Part shown: positions 16,319 to 24,642 of the stretch, piece after piece
Position numbering within the stretch: the stretch's first letter is position 1
Layout: every line of letters starts with the position of its first letter
DNA from: Pseudomonadota bacterium
GTDB taxonomy: Bacteria > Pseudomonadota > Gammaproteobacteria > Xanthomonadales > Rhodanobacteraceae
Assembly: GCA_021827205.1 (NCBI GenBank)
Contig: JAKAWV010000012.1
Span: 1-64,000, forward strand
Direction: 5' to 3'
DNA: 64,000 nt
The notes under the pieces: model-generated
The model's database searches: none
What the model was told of the DNA's origin: nothing
Seen by the model: the letters and a program-made list of their open reading frames with translations, nothing else
Program-made: the position numbers and the translations under genes

Positions 16319-18607
16319 TTACCCAATCTCGACCTCCATCGCCTGATAGCCGGCATCGCGCATCGCGGCAACCACTTTGTCCCGGTTTCCCGGACACAAG
16401 GCAATGATCGAGCCACCACCACCACCACCCGTGAGCTTGGCGCCGAGCGCGCCATGTTCACGTGCGATTTGCACCAGTTCCTCCACTTCCCAGCTCGACA
16501 CCCGCAAGGCATTGAGCAGGCCATGGCAAATGTTCATCAGGTCGCCCAAACGCTCCAAGTCCTGCACTTGCATGGCCTCCACGGCTTGCAGGACGAGCTC
16601 GTCGATCTGATGGAAAATGCCTTCGTACAGGGTCGAGTTGCGTTGCCAAGCATTGCGCACTTTGCCGACCGTCACCGCGGTAAGACTTTCCTTGCGGCTG
16701 ATGCCAATCACGATTGGAATGGGCTTCGGCACCGCCAATTCTCGCATGATCGGCGCTTCGTTCGGCTGCCAACCGCGTTTGTAGAGCACGAGCTTGCCAT
16801 AGGTCGCCACGGTGTTATCGATGCCCGAAGGCGAGCCATGTGCCACTTCTTCACAGCGGTAAGCCAACGCGTTGACCTCATCGTCGCGAAGGCCGAGCCG
16901 GTAGTGCTGATCCAGCGCGCGGATCACCGCCACCGCCATCGCCGCCGAGCCGCCAAGGCCCATCGCCCTTGGCACGCCGGGAAAGACCTCGATGTGCACT
17001 GAGCGTTCGGTCAGATCCAGCGCGTCGAATATGATGCCGAGCGAACGCTGCAGCGAGTCGCGATGCGCGGGATCACGCTGCAGCCGATACTCCACACCCC
17101 AGCGCGGTATGAGCATATCGACGCCACCAGACGTGGTGTCGTGCGCCGTAGCGCGTACTGCCAACGGCACCGGTGCGGCGATCGCGTGGCTGCCATATAC
17201 GACCGCATGTTCGCCGAGCAAGATGATCTTGCCGTGACCGCAAGCGCGTTGATCGATCGCCGACTGATCGGATGTCGCTGCGCCGGCCGACACGCCACGC
17301 GCTTCTGCGCGCACCTGTTCGACGATCTCGCGTGCCTTCCAAATCTTGATTTCGCCAGTTTCCACCAGCCGTTCGACCACGGTGTCGAAAATTTCCGCGG
17401 TAGCGCCCGCGGTACTGGCGACGCTGCGCGCATGCAATGTCATGTGACCATGCTGGATGCCTTCGGTGACCAATGCGCGCAGTGCAGAAAAATTCTGCGC
17501 GAGCCCGACCGCACCCATCACCTCAGCCAATTCGCACGCCGACTTCACGCCGAGCAGGCGCAGATTCAGCGCCACAGTGGCGTTGGACTGCAACGACCCG
17601 CCGACGATACCAACCTTCATCGGCATGTCCAACTCACCCACCAGTTCGCCCTGTTCACCCTTGTACCAACGCGTCAACGCGGTATAGCGACCGCCGCGTG
17701 CCGCATAGGCATGTGCAGCCGCCTCGATGGCGCGCCAATCGTTGCCACTTGCCAGCGCAACCGCGTCGACACCATTCATGATGCCCTTGTTGTGCGTAAC
17801 GGCGCGGTAGGGATCGATGCAGGCGAATTCGTTGGCGAGCACAATCCCGTCGCGGACCTCCTCGCCATCATGACCCTTCCCGGCGAGTCCTTCGGCCGGA
17901 ATGACGCAGCGCGCGCGCACCATTGCCCGGTCGGTGAGATTGGACAGGATGCGAAGAAATACACGACCACCGGTCATGGACTCCACCAGCGATGCAATCC
18001 CCTCGCACATGGTGTTGACGAGGTTGGCACCCATCGCATCGCGCGTATCGACCAGCAAATGCACCACGAGCATGTCCCCGCCTTCGGCACGCGCGTGCAG
18101 GTGCACTTCCATGTCTTGTGCGCCACCGCCACGTGCCACCATCTGCGGATGCAGGCTGTTGGCAAGGTTGAGCAACTCGTCCTTGCGCTGTAGCAGCACT
18201 GCTTTGGCCCGGGCCGGATGCGGCGCGCCGATCACCTGGACTTGGCCGATCAGTACTGGCGCGGTGCTTTCAACATGGAAACCGCTCGCACCACGCACCA
18301 CTTTGGCCGCGGAGGACAGCGCGGCCACGATCGAAGGCTCTTCGACCACCAGCGGCACGATGTAGTCACGTCCGTTGACCAGGAAGTTCAGGCCGAGTCC
18401 GATTGGCAAGCCCATCACGCCGACGACGTTCTCAATCATCTTGTCGGCTTTGTGGACCTTCAGCGTGTGTTCGCCGGAAATGAGCATCTGGTAGTCCACG
18501 TCGGACAGCCAACCACGCTCGTGAATGATCCGTACCCGATCGGACACTGACAACTTGAAAAACGCCGGGAACCGCGACCGCTCCGCACTTGATCGCTCAA
18601 TGCTCAT
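16319..18607 (-). CDS. Fusion: class II HMG-CoA reductase (N-term) :: mevalonate kinase (C-term)
   Basis: One 762-residue frame encodes two successive mevalonate-pathway enzymes: HMG-CoA to mevalonate, then mevalonate to 5-phosphomevalonate. Residues 1-440 are a class II reductase. The catalytic set E90, K274 (HNKGIMNG), D290 (ASGND) and H388 (HGHMTLHARS) lies exactly +7 from the Pseudomonas mevalonii residues E83, K267, D283 and H381. ENVVGVMGLPIG and VVEEPSIVAA are also conserved. A linker rich in A/S/D/Q covers about 438-452. Residues 455-762 are a GHMP mevalonate kinase: GHGKIILLGEHAVVYG (K460, E466), the ATP loop MGLGGSAAMA (549-558), GSPSGIDNT with D597, and KLTGGGGGGS (724-733). No stop or frameshift interrupts the junction, and both halves keep their key residues. 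A GGAG lies about 10 nt before the ATG. Confidence 0.94.
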   Translation of the reverse strand: MSIERSSAERSRFPAFFKLSVSDRVRIIHERGWLSDVDYQMLISGEHTLKVHKADKMIENVVGVMGLPIGLGLNFLVNGRDYIVPLVVEEPSIVAALSSAAKVVRGASGFHVESTAPVLIGQVQVIGAPHPARAKAVLLQRKDELLNLANSLHPQMVARGGGAQDMEVHLHARAEGGDMLVVHLLVDTRDAMGANLVNTMCEGIASLVESMTGGRVFLRILSNLTDRAMVRARCVIPAEGLAGKGHDGEEVRDGIVLANEFACIDPYRAVTHNKGIMNGVDAVALASGNDWRAIEAAAHAYAARGGRYTALTRWYKGEQGELVGELDMPMKVGIVGGSLQSNATVALNLRLLGVKSACELAEVMGAVGLAQNFSALRALVTEGIQHGHMTLHARSVASTAGATAEIFDTVVERLVETGEIKIWKAREIVEQVRAEARGVSAGAATSDQSAIDQRACGHGKIILLGEHAVVYGSHAIAAPVPLAVRATAHDTTSGGVDMLIPRWGVEYRLQRDPAHRDSLQRSLGIIFDALDLTERSVHIEVFPGVPRAMGLGGSAAMAVAVIRALDQHYRLGLRDDEVNALAYRCEEVAHGSPSGIDNTVATYGKLVLYKRGWQPNEAPIMRELAVPKPIPIVIGISRKESLTAVTVGKVRNAWQRNSTLYEGIFHQIDELVLQAVEAMQVQDLERLGDLMNICHGLLNALRVSSWEVEELVQIAREHGALGAKLTGGGGGGSIIALCPGNRDKVVAAMRDAGYQAMEVEIG

Positions 18608-18748
18608 GCCATGGTCACTCCGTGGAGGTATGCACGCCTAAACCGCATTACCCAAGCACCCGGATGCAGCGTGTCGACAGCTGCGCTTGGGCGTCCTCGA
18701 ATCTGCGCTGAAAAAATTGTTGCTCGGATTCTTGCCCTGCCAGCAATC

Positions 18749-19822
18749 TCAAGTCAAATCGATGGCGCAAGTGAACCCCTGCGGATCAAGCGCGAGTGGC
18801 TTGCTCTGCAAGCCTTGGTCGAGGATGCGTCGCTCGATTCGGGCCAGGCGGTCTGCATCCTCGGCTACGACCACCCCGAAATCGCCGCCAGCCCCGCATG
18901 GCTTGTAGCTGGCTCCGGCACTCGCGACGATGTCCGCGAGGCGCTTATGCGCAGGGGAGAAGATTTCCAGGCCAGTTGCGGCGCCGAAGTTTCGCAATGC
19001 CGTCGCATACCGGGCAACCATCTGCACATAATCCGCACCGCGGCCCTGCTGCAAGGCAACTGTCGCCACTTCAGCCAGCGCGCCGAGGTCGCGCATGTGC
19101 GCTGCATATTCGGCTTGGTGGTCGAGGCGCCATTGCGCCAGCCGGCGCAAGAAGTCCACGGTCGATACGGCCTGCCCGGACCAGACGAACAAGCAGTGCA
19201 CACCGACCACAGGCCAATCCAGGGGTGTGACATGCGGCCGGGCGTTCTGCCCGGAACAGCGATAGGCGATCAAGCCGCCGGTCAGGCTGGCTGCCACATC
19301 AATGCCACTGCCGCGCCCGTCTTGCCAGTTGCCGTGCATGCGAAGCAATCTGCGCAACCACGATGGCTGATCGGCAACCGCGTCGCCATGACCGGCAAAC
19401 ACCGCCAGCGCCGAAGCCAGTGCTACCGCCAATGCCGCACTGGAGCCAAGCCCCAGCTTGGCACGGTTTGCGCCAACTGCTTCGAAAAACCCCGCGGTAT
19501 CCAGATCCAGACAAAAACCCGCGTTGGTCGGTGGCGCCAAGCCCTCCTCCAACAAACCCTGCCATACATGATCAACCAGCCGCAATTTGCCGGCGTCAGC
19601 TTCGGCGCATAGCCAGTGCAGCCGGCCATCAGCAGCAATGGACATCCGCGCATCAAGCATCCCAAGATCAGGCGCGTTTGCTACGCAAAGGCCATCGTTG
19701 CGCGCCGCGACACGCACCTTGGCACGGCGGTTCACCGCCAGCACCAGCGCGTGGGCTCCTTCCAGTACCGCGTACTCCCCCAGCAACACGAGCTTGCCGG
19801 GTGCGCTGGCGATCAACTCCAT
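18749..19822 (-). CDS. mvaK2: Phosphomevalonate kinase (GHMP family, MvaK2 type)
   Basis: This enzyme phosphorylates 5-phosphomevalonate to 5-diphosphomevalonate. The GHMP motifs are ASAPGKLVLLGEYAVLEG (K10, E16), KLGLGSSAALAVALA (122-136, the ATP loop) and GRGSGIDVAAS with D175, plus KPCGAGGDFGVVV near the C-terminus. EYAVLEG and the GSGID spacing fit phosphomevalonate kinases better than mevalonate kinase, and a mevalonate kinase is already fused to the reductase downstream. The ATG at 19822 overlaps the mvaD stop as TAATG and gives 357 residues. The open frame extends further upstream but only inside mvaD. The next gene, the fusion, begins after 141 bp. Confidence 0.88.
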   Translation of the reverse strand: MELIASAPGKLVLLGEYAVLEGAHALVLAVNRRAKVRVAARNDGLCVANAPDLGMLDARMSIAADGRLHWLCAEADAGKLRLVDHVWQGLLEEGLAPPTNAGFCLDLDTAGFFEAVGANRAKLGLGSSAALAVALASALAVFAGHGDAVADQPSWLRRLLRMHGNWQDGRGSGIDVAASLTGGLIAYRCSGQNARPHVTPLDWPVVGVHCLFVWSGQAVSTVDFLRRLAQWRLDHQAEYAAHMRDLGALAEVATVALQQGRGADYVQMVARYATALRNFGAATGLEIFSPAHKRLADIVASAGASYKPCGAGGDFGVVVAEDADRLARIERRILDQGLQSKPLALDPQGFTCAIDLT

Positions 19823-20883
19823 TACGCCTCCAACGCGCCGATGGCAATGACGCATGCACCTGCGCCAAGGCCCGAATCGAGTACATGAAGTACCCCGGGG
19901 ATCTCGCGCAGGGCCGCTTTCACCTGCCCTATCGCCGATGGCGCGCAAACCGCTTTCAACTGCGGCCCCGCATCGATCGTGAAGAACACTGGCACGCCCT
20001 GTCGGCGCAACGTGCGCACGCAGTGCATGCATTCCACCGTGGCGCCATTCCAATAGAGCAATCCCGGCTGCGCCGCCAAGGCCAGCGCATGCATCTTCAG
20101 ACAGCTATGTTCGGAAACCAGCGCGAGCGCATCAAAATCGCGCGCCAGGATGGCATTGCGCGCCGTCGTCAGATCAGCCGGCTGGGTGGCAACCCAGGAG
20201 GCTTGAAACGGAGAGCTCTGCGCGGTGTGGCGCATACCCTCACTTGAGCCGATTTGCTTAGCAGCGATGGAGGTGACTGCCACCGCCACACGCAGAGGCC
20301 ATGCGTCCGCCGGCAGCAGCGGAAGAGCGACTGAATCGGATCCATCGGTCAGCCGACCGCGCGCCCATTCAACATAACCGCCGAATATCGAGCGCGCCGC
20401 CGATCCGGAGCAACGGCGCGCCAACATCGACAGCTCGGTCTCATCCAGGCCAAGATCCAAGGCTTGGGCGCCGGCACGTACCAGCGCTGCGAATCCGGAA
20501 GCCGAGGAAGCCAGACCGGCAGCAGTAGGAAAATTATTGCGGCTATCGACCTCCGCACCCCAGTCGACGGCAGCACGCTGCCGCAGCAAATCAAGGCAGG
20601 CAACGACCCGCTTCGTCTCGGCCGCATCGCTGCGACCATTGAGGCTGACCCGATCATGCGCCTGTCCCGGCACGAAGCGCACTTCGGTGCGTGTCCACAA
20701 GCTGTCCAGCGTGATGGATATGGAGCCTGTGGTCGGCAAATTCAGCACGACGTCGCGCTTTCCCCAGTACTTGACCAGAGCTATGTTGGGCTGGGCTTGT
20801 GCTGCGGCATGGAATTTGCCAAGCGCTGCGGTGGTACGAGGCTCGGGATTCATGGACTTCGCTGGGTAAAGGGTTGTCGGCAT
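19822..20883 (-). CDS. mvaD: Diphosphomevalonate decarboxylase
   Basis: This enzyme makes isopentenyl diphosphate from 5-diphosphomevalonate by ATP-dependent decarboxylation. Family motifs are complete: QPNIALVKYWGKRD (31-44), the phosphate-binding FPTAAGLASSASGFAAL (118-134), CSGSAARSIFGGYVEW (158-173) and the catalytic aspartate D304 in TIDAGP. These residues argue for a true diphosphomevalonate decarboxylase rather than a phosphomevalonate decarboxylase of the archaeal routes. I keep the first ATG (353 residues). A second ATG at 20853 would remove ten unconserved residues. It lies 20 bp after the DUF2147 gene and overlaps the kinase gene by one base. Confidence 0.93.
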   Translation of the reverse strand: MPTTLYPAKSMNPEPRTTAALGKFHAAAQAQPNIALVKYWGKRDVVLNLPTTGSISITLDSLWTRTEVRFVPGQAHDRVSLNGRSDAAETKRVVACLDLLRQRAAVDWGAEVDSRNNFPTAAGLASSASGFAALVRAGAQALDLGLDETELSMLARRCSGSAARSIFGGYVEWARGRLTDGSDSVALPLLPADAWPLRVAVAVTSIAAKQIGSSEGMRHTAQSSPFQASWVATQPADLTTARNAILARDFDALALVSEHSCLKMHALALAAQPGLLYWNGATVECMHCVRTLRRQGVPVFFTIDAGPQLKAVCAPSAIGQVKAALREIPGVLHVLDSGLGAGACVIAIGALEA

Positions 20884-20903
20884 GGCGACGCTTATCCGTC
20901 AGC

Positions 20904-21509
20904 TCACCCTCCCGCAAAGTGCATTACCACATAGGGGAGGCCACCATGCATCGCGGTTGTCATCGCGACGCGGCTCCACAACGTGGTGCCGCCAAACAGA
21001 CTGAAACCGATGTAGCCCCGCAGCTTCAGTTGGTCGGGATTGATCAGCCGTATCCGGCAGTGGTAGGTGTTGCCGTTGTCGGCATCATAAATGTAACCAC
21101 CTGCCCAGCGCCTGTCGCTGGCGTCATAGCGCAACCCCCACAACAGCCGCAATTCGTTTGTCGGCTGAGAGCTCCGTGTCGCGCCCGAAGTGCTCCGAGC
21201 CGTGACGACCTTGCCATCGCGGACGTGCCCGTTCTCTATGCGGCCGTGCGATTGCCACACAATGCGGCCTTCGAATTCGTCACCGACGCGATAAATGTGA
21301 ATTACGGCATCGCGGTTCGCTACCAGCCAGTCACCCTGGATGCTGGAAGCAGCGCCGTCACCGGCGATGCTGGGATCCGCCGCCGCGATCCTCCCCACGC
21401 CGATCAGCCACAGACCGCATGCCAGGCCATACAACCAGAGTCGACCGTATTCCAAGCAAGTCCGCCCGCGGAGGGGCGCCGCGCGATGGTCCGGCCACGC
21501 TGCAGCCAT
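20904..21509 (-). CDS. DUF2147 domain protein, probably periplasmic
   Basis: The C-terminal 125 residues match the DUF2147 pattern: GDWLVANRDAVIHIYRVG, GRIVWQSHG, LLWGLRYDASDRRWAGGYIYD, then NGNTYHCRIRL and RGYIGFSLFGGTTLWSRV. The family's function is unknown. A hydrophobic stretch near residues 24-41 followed by AAADPS suggests a signal peptide with an unusually long N-terminal region. I chose the ATG at 21509 because GGGGA stands 7 nt before it. An ATG at 21551 would begin close to the hairpin repeat. It is the first gene on the strand carrying mvaD, the kinase, the fusion and idi, with only 20 bp to mvaD. A link to isoprenoid or hopanoid metabolism is inferred from position. Confidence 0.82.
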   Translation of the reverse strand: MAAAWPDHRAAPLRGRTCLEYGRLWLYGLACGLWLIGVGRIAAADPSIAGDGAASSIQGDWLVANRDAVIHIYRVGDEFEGRIVWQSHGRIENGHVRDGKVVTARSTSGATRSSQPTNELRLLWGLRYDASDRRWAGGYIYDADNGNTYHCRIRLINPDQLKLRGYIGFSLFGGTTLWSRVAMTTAMHGGLPYVVMHFAGG

Positions 21510-22001
21510 GACGCCATCCCCATGCTCGATTTGTGCGTTGGCCCGATTCATATCCTGATCAGTTTGCAAAACCGGGCATCCTGCCGCGGTTTGCAAGCAA
21601 ACGGGCGCGGCAAAGCCGCACTACCTTTGTCGCGACCAGCACTTGCGTGCTCGTCGCGGCGGCACATCCATGTGCCGGAGCGGTTTTGCAAACCGCTCAT
21701 CCTGACTTTACAGCAGGCCGTCGAGCAACTCCTCGAACGCGCCGCGGTCACAGATGGCACTGATCGTGAGGCATGGAATCGATGCGTGGTCCAGACGTGA
21801 AGCCGCCGCCTACGCCCTGATCCGGCATCCCGCGCCGGCGTGAACCCTGACGGGGGACGTGCATCCGCTGCCGGCAAGAACAGGTTTTTCAAACCCGCGA
21901 CGCATCGCAACAGCCTCCGAGTCGACAGGAACAAGCGATGGAGCACGTAAGGGACTCCGCGACAGCCTGTCAGGCCGAAATTCGACTGTAGTATTGGCCT
22001 C
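21510..22001. promoter_or_regulatory. Divergent gap between the mevalonate operon and hpnI
   Basis: This 492-bp region lies between the outward-facing DUF2147 gene and hpnI, so promoters for both are expected. It contains the second hairpin-mosaic repeat (21562-21698). No convincing promoter hexamer pair was found, and no ribosome-binding site was seen ahead of hpnI. A short plus-strand frame ending at 21800 (LQQAVEQLLERAAVTDG) looks vaguely protein-like but has no start of its own. Confidence 0.4.
21562..21698. repeat. Hairpin-mosaic intergenic repeat, copy 2
   Basis: Chained inverted repeats lie at 21562-21598 (imperfect, GTTTGCAAAACC with GGTTTGCAA), about 21606-21618 (GCGGC/GCCGC), 21638-21651 (AGCACTTGCGTGCT inside CGCGA/TCGCG arms), 21660-21677 (CGGCACA, loop TCCA, TGTGCCG) and 21678-21698 (GAGCGGTTT, loop TGC, AAACCGCTC). 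The exact 14-mer and the CATCCATG-type loop are shared with the copy at 12394-12536. Both copies lie in gaps of the hopanoid/mevalonate island. Confidence 0.75.
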
Positions 22002-23162
22002 ATGTCAACAGACTGGACCGTTATCGTCGGTATCCATTGGTTCGGCATCGGATTGACTGCCGCCGCCGCCGGATATGCCTGCGCCGCTTTGTTCGCAGCA
22101 CTGAAAAGTGCCCGCTCCATGGCTCCGCTTCCAGGCATTCGCGGTCTTGACCTTCTGCAACCGGTCAGCATCTTCAAACCTTTGCATGGCGCCGAGCCGC
22201 GCCTATATGAAAATCTGCGCGGCTTCTGCCTGCAGACACACGCGGATTACCAGCTGATCTTCGGCGTGCGTGAACCCGATGACCCGGCCATCGCCGTTGT
22301 ACGGCGGTTGCAAATGGAATTTCCGCGGCTCGACATGACCCTGGTAATCGATGCCCGTGTATACGGTGCAAATTTGAAAGTAAGCAACCTCATGAACATG
22401 TTGCCGCACGCCAGGCACGACTGGCTGGTACTCGCCGACAGCGACATCAGCGTGCCTGCGGATTATCTTGCGCGCGTGTCCGCCCCTTTGGCCGATCCCG
22501 GCGTGGGCGTCGTCACATGCCTGTATCACGGCATCGCACGGCATGGGCTTTGGTCACATATCGGTCGCCTGTTCATCGACGACTGGTTCGCGCCATCGGT
22601 TCGGCTTGCGCACGCATTCGGATCGACGCGTTTCGCCTTCGGCTCGACCATCGCACTACGCCGCGACACGTTGTTGGCGATCGGTGGCTTCGAAACTCTG
22701 CGGGATGTGCTGGCGGACGATTTCTGGCTGGGTGAATTGACCAGGAAAAAGCAACTGCGTACGGTCCTTTCGGACTTGGTCGTTGGCACGGAAGTGGGTG
22801 AAACCCGGCTGTCCTCACTGTGGATGCACGAGCTGCGCTGGCTGCGCACGATCCGCGCGATCGCGCCGCTTGGATTTGCCATGAGCTTTGTCTGTTTCAC
22901 GACGCCGATACTTGTACTGGGATTGTGCATCGCGCCCAACTTGCTGACCGCAGGCTTCGCCCTGTGCGGTGGCTGCGCAAGGGTATGGCTGCGTTTTTCG
23001 CAATGGCGAAGCCACCGTGGAGGCTCGCCATGGTACGAAATCGCGCTGATCCCGCTTCGTGACGGTCTGTCGCTGCTGGAATGGGCTGCTGCCCTGACCG
23101 GTTGGCGTGTAGGATGGCACGGCCAGGTGCTTCATGCCCGGGGTAACCGTCCAGCGCCGTGA
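22002..23162 (+). CDS. hpnI: HpnI, hopanoid-associated glycosyltransferase (GT2, ceramide glucosyltransferase-like)
   Basis: HpnI proteins add N-acetylglucosamine to bacteriohopanetetrol as the first step toward the composite cyclitol-ether head group. This protein has an N-terminal membrane helix (about 8-32). The GT2 domain follows with VSIFKPLHGAEPRLYENL, VREPDDPA (first aspartates at 93-94), the metal-binding DSD at 146-148, LADDFWLG, and ELRWLRTIR standing for the (Q/R)xxRW motif. Two to three C-terminal hydrophobic segments follow. This matches the ceramide glucosyltransferase-like layout. It precedes hpnJ by 58 bp. The deacetylase HpnK that normally acts between HpnI and HpnJ is absent here. 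Confidence 0.9.
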   Translation: MSTDWTVIVGIHWFGIGLTAAAAGYACAALFAALKSARSMAPLPGIRGLDLLQPVSIFKPLHGAEPRLYENLRGFCLQTHADYQLIFGVREPDDPAIAVVRRLQMEFPRLDMTLVIDARVYGANLKVSNLMNMLPHARHDWLVLADSDISVPADYLARVSAPLADPGVGVVTCLYHGIARHGLWSHIGRLFIDDWFAPSVRLAHAFGSTRFAFGSTIALRRDTLLAIGGFETLRDVLADDFWLGELTRKKQLRTVLSDLVVGTEVGETRLSSLWMHELRWLRTIRAIAPLGFAMSFVCFTTPILVLGLCIAPNLLTAGFALCGGCARVWLRFSQWRSHRGGSPWYEIALIPLRDGLSLLEWAAALTGWRVGWHGQVLHARGNRPAP

Positions 23163-23220
23163 CCTGAACCACCTGGTTTTCGTGAACATCGGTTCGTGTT
23201 GCCGCAGGAGCTTCAGCCCC

Positions 23221-24642
23221 ATGAAAACGCTTTTTTTGCAGGCCCCTTCGTTCGATGGCTTTGATGGTGGCGCCGGCTCGCGCTATCAAGCCAAGCGCGA
23301 GATCAAGAGTTTCTGGTACCCGACCTGGCTGGCGCAGCCCGCGGCATTGGTGCCGGATTCCCGCCTACTGGATGCGCCAGCGGACGAGCTTTCGGTGGAA
23401 CAGACCTTGCGTATCGCCGAGGGCTACGAGCTCGTCGTCATCCATACCAGCACGCCCTCCTTTCCTACCGATGCGAAATTCGCGGAGCTGCTCAAGGCTC
23501 GCAACACGACCATCCTCATCGGCATGGTCGGAGCGAAGGTCGCGGTTGACCCGGCTAAATCGCTGCTCGCCTCGGCGGCGATCGATTTTGTCGCCCGCGA
23601 AGAATTCGACTACACGTGCAAGGAAGTTGCCGACGGTCATCCGTTCAAGGACATCAACGGACTCAGCTACAAGCTCGCCGACGGTAGTGTGCAGCACAAC
23701 CCGCCACGGTCCATGATCGAAAACATGGACGATCTGCCGTTCGTGGCGCCGATTTACAAACGCGACCTGACCATCGAAAAATATTTCATCGGCTATCTCA
23801 AGCACCCGTACGTGTCGATTTATACCGGCCGCGGCTGCCGCTCAAAGTGCACTTTCTGTCTGTGGCCGCAGACCGTCGGCGGCCATCGCTATCGCGTGCG
23901 CTCAGCGGAAAATGTGCTGGCCGAGGTGAAATGGATCAAGGAGAACATGCCCGAGGTCAAGGAGATCATGTTCGACGACGACACCTTCACTGACTTCAAG
24001 CCGCGCGTCGAGGAGATCGCCCGCGGATTGGGCAAGCTCGGCGTTACCTGGTCCTGCAACGCAAAGGCCAACGTGCCTCACGAGACGTTGAAGGTCATGA
24101 AGGAAAATGGCCTGCGATTGCTGCTGGTAGGTTATGAGTCGGGCGACGACCAGATCCTGCACAACATCAAGAAAGGGCTGCGCACCGATATCGCGCGACG
24201 CTTCACCGAGGATTGCCGCAAGCTAGGCATCATCATCCACGGCACCTTCATCCTGGGGTTGCCCGGCGAGACCCGGGAAACGATCGAAAAGACCATCCGT
24301 TTCGCCAAGGAAATCAATCCGCACACGATCCAGGTGTCGCTGGCTGCGCCCTATCCGGGTACCTCGCTGTACAAGCAGGCCGTCGAAAATGGCTGGCTGG
24401 TGGAAAACGAGGCGGTCCATCTGGTCAACGACAAGGGCATCCAGCTCGCCTCAATCAGTTACCCGCACCTTTCCAAGGAGGACATCTACCACGGTGTCGA
24501 GAGGTTCTACAGGAGCTTCTATTTCCGCCCATCGAAGATCTGGGAGATCGTCAAGGAAATGATGGTGAGTTGGGAGATGATGAAGCGACGCCTGCGCGAG
24601 GGTCTGGAGTTCTTCCGCTTCCTCCACGCGCATGAGAGCTGA
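23221..24642 (+). CDS. hpnJ: HpnJ, hopanoid-associated radical SAM enzyme
   Basis: HpnJ enzymes contract the glucosamine ring of glucosaminyl-bacteriohopanetetrol to the cyclitol ether. The order is an N-terminal B12-binding-like region (VVIHTSTPSFPTDAKFAELL), then the radical SAM core. The 4Fe-4S cysteines are C206, C210 and C213 in GRGCRSKCTFCLWPQ. FDDDTFT, GYESGDDQILHNIKKGL and GTFILGLPGET follow. The ATG at 23221 has AGGAG 9-10 nt upstream and gives 473 residues; the frame is open further upstream inside hpnI. It is the last gene on this side of the island. Confidence 0.93.
   Translation: MKTLFLQAPSFDGFDGGAGSRYQAKREIKSFWYPTWLAQPAALVPDSRLLDAPADELSVEQTLRIAEGYELVVIHTSTPSFPTDAKFAELLKARNTTILIGMVGAKVAVDPAKSLLASAAIDFVAREEFDYTCKEVADGHPFKDINGLSYKLADGSVQHNPPRSMIENMDDLPFVAPIYKRDLTIEKYFIGYLKHPYVSIYTGRGCRSKCTFCLWPQTVGGHRYRVRSAENVLAEVKWIKENMPEVKEIMFDDDTFTDFKPRVEEIARGLGKLGVTWSCNAKANVPHETLKVMKENGLRLLLVGYESGDDQILHNIKKGLRTDIARRFTEDCRKLGIIIHGTFILGLPGETRETIEKTIRFAKEINPHTIQVSLAAPYPGTSLYKQAVENGWLVENEAVHLVNDKGIQLASISYPHLSKEDIYHGVERFYRSFYFRPSKIWEIVKEMMVSWEMMKRRLREGLEFFRFLHAHES

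Noticed and set aside
16319..18607. Possibility that reductase and kinase are two overlapping genes misread as one
   Set aside because: The frame is continuous with no stop or frameshift across the linker, and no good ribosome-binding site with a start codon was seen directly before the kinase part.
20799..21800. 333-codon plus-strand frame whose tail looks protein-like
   Set aside because: Most of it is antisense to the DUF2147 gene and mvaD; only the last 40 codons lie in non-coding DNA, too little to call a gene.
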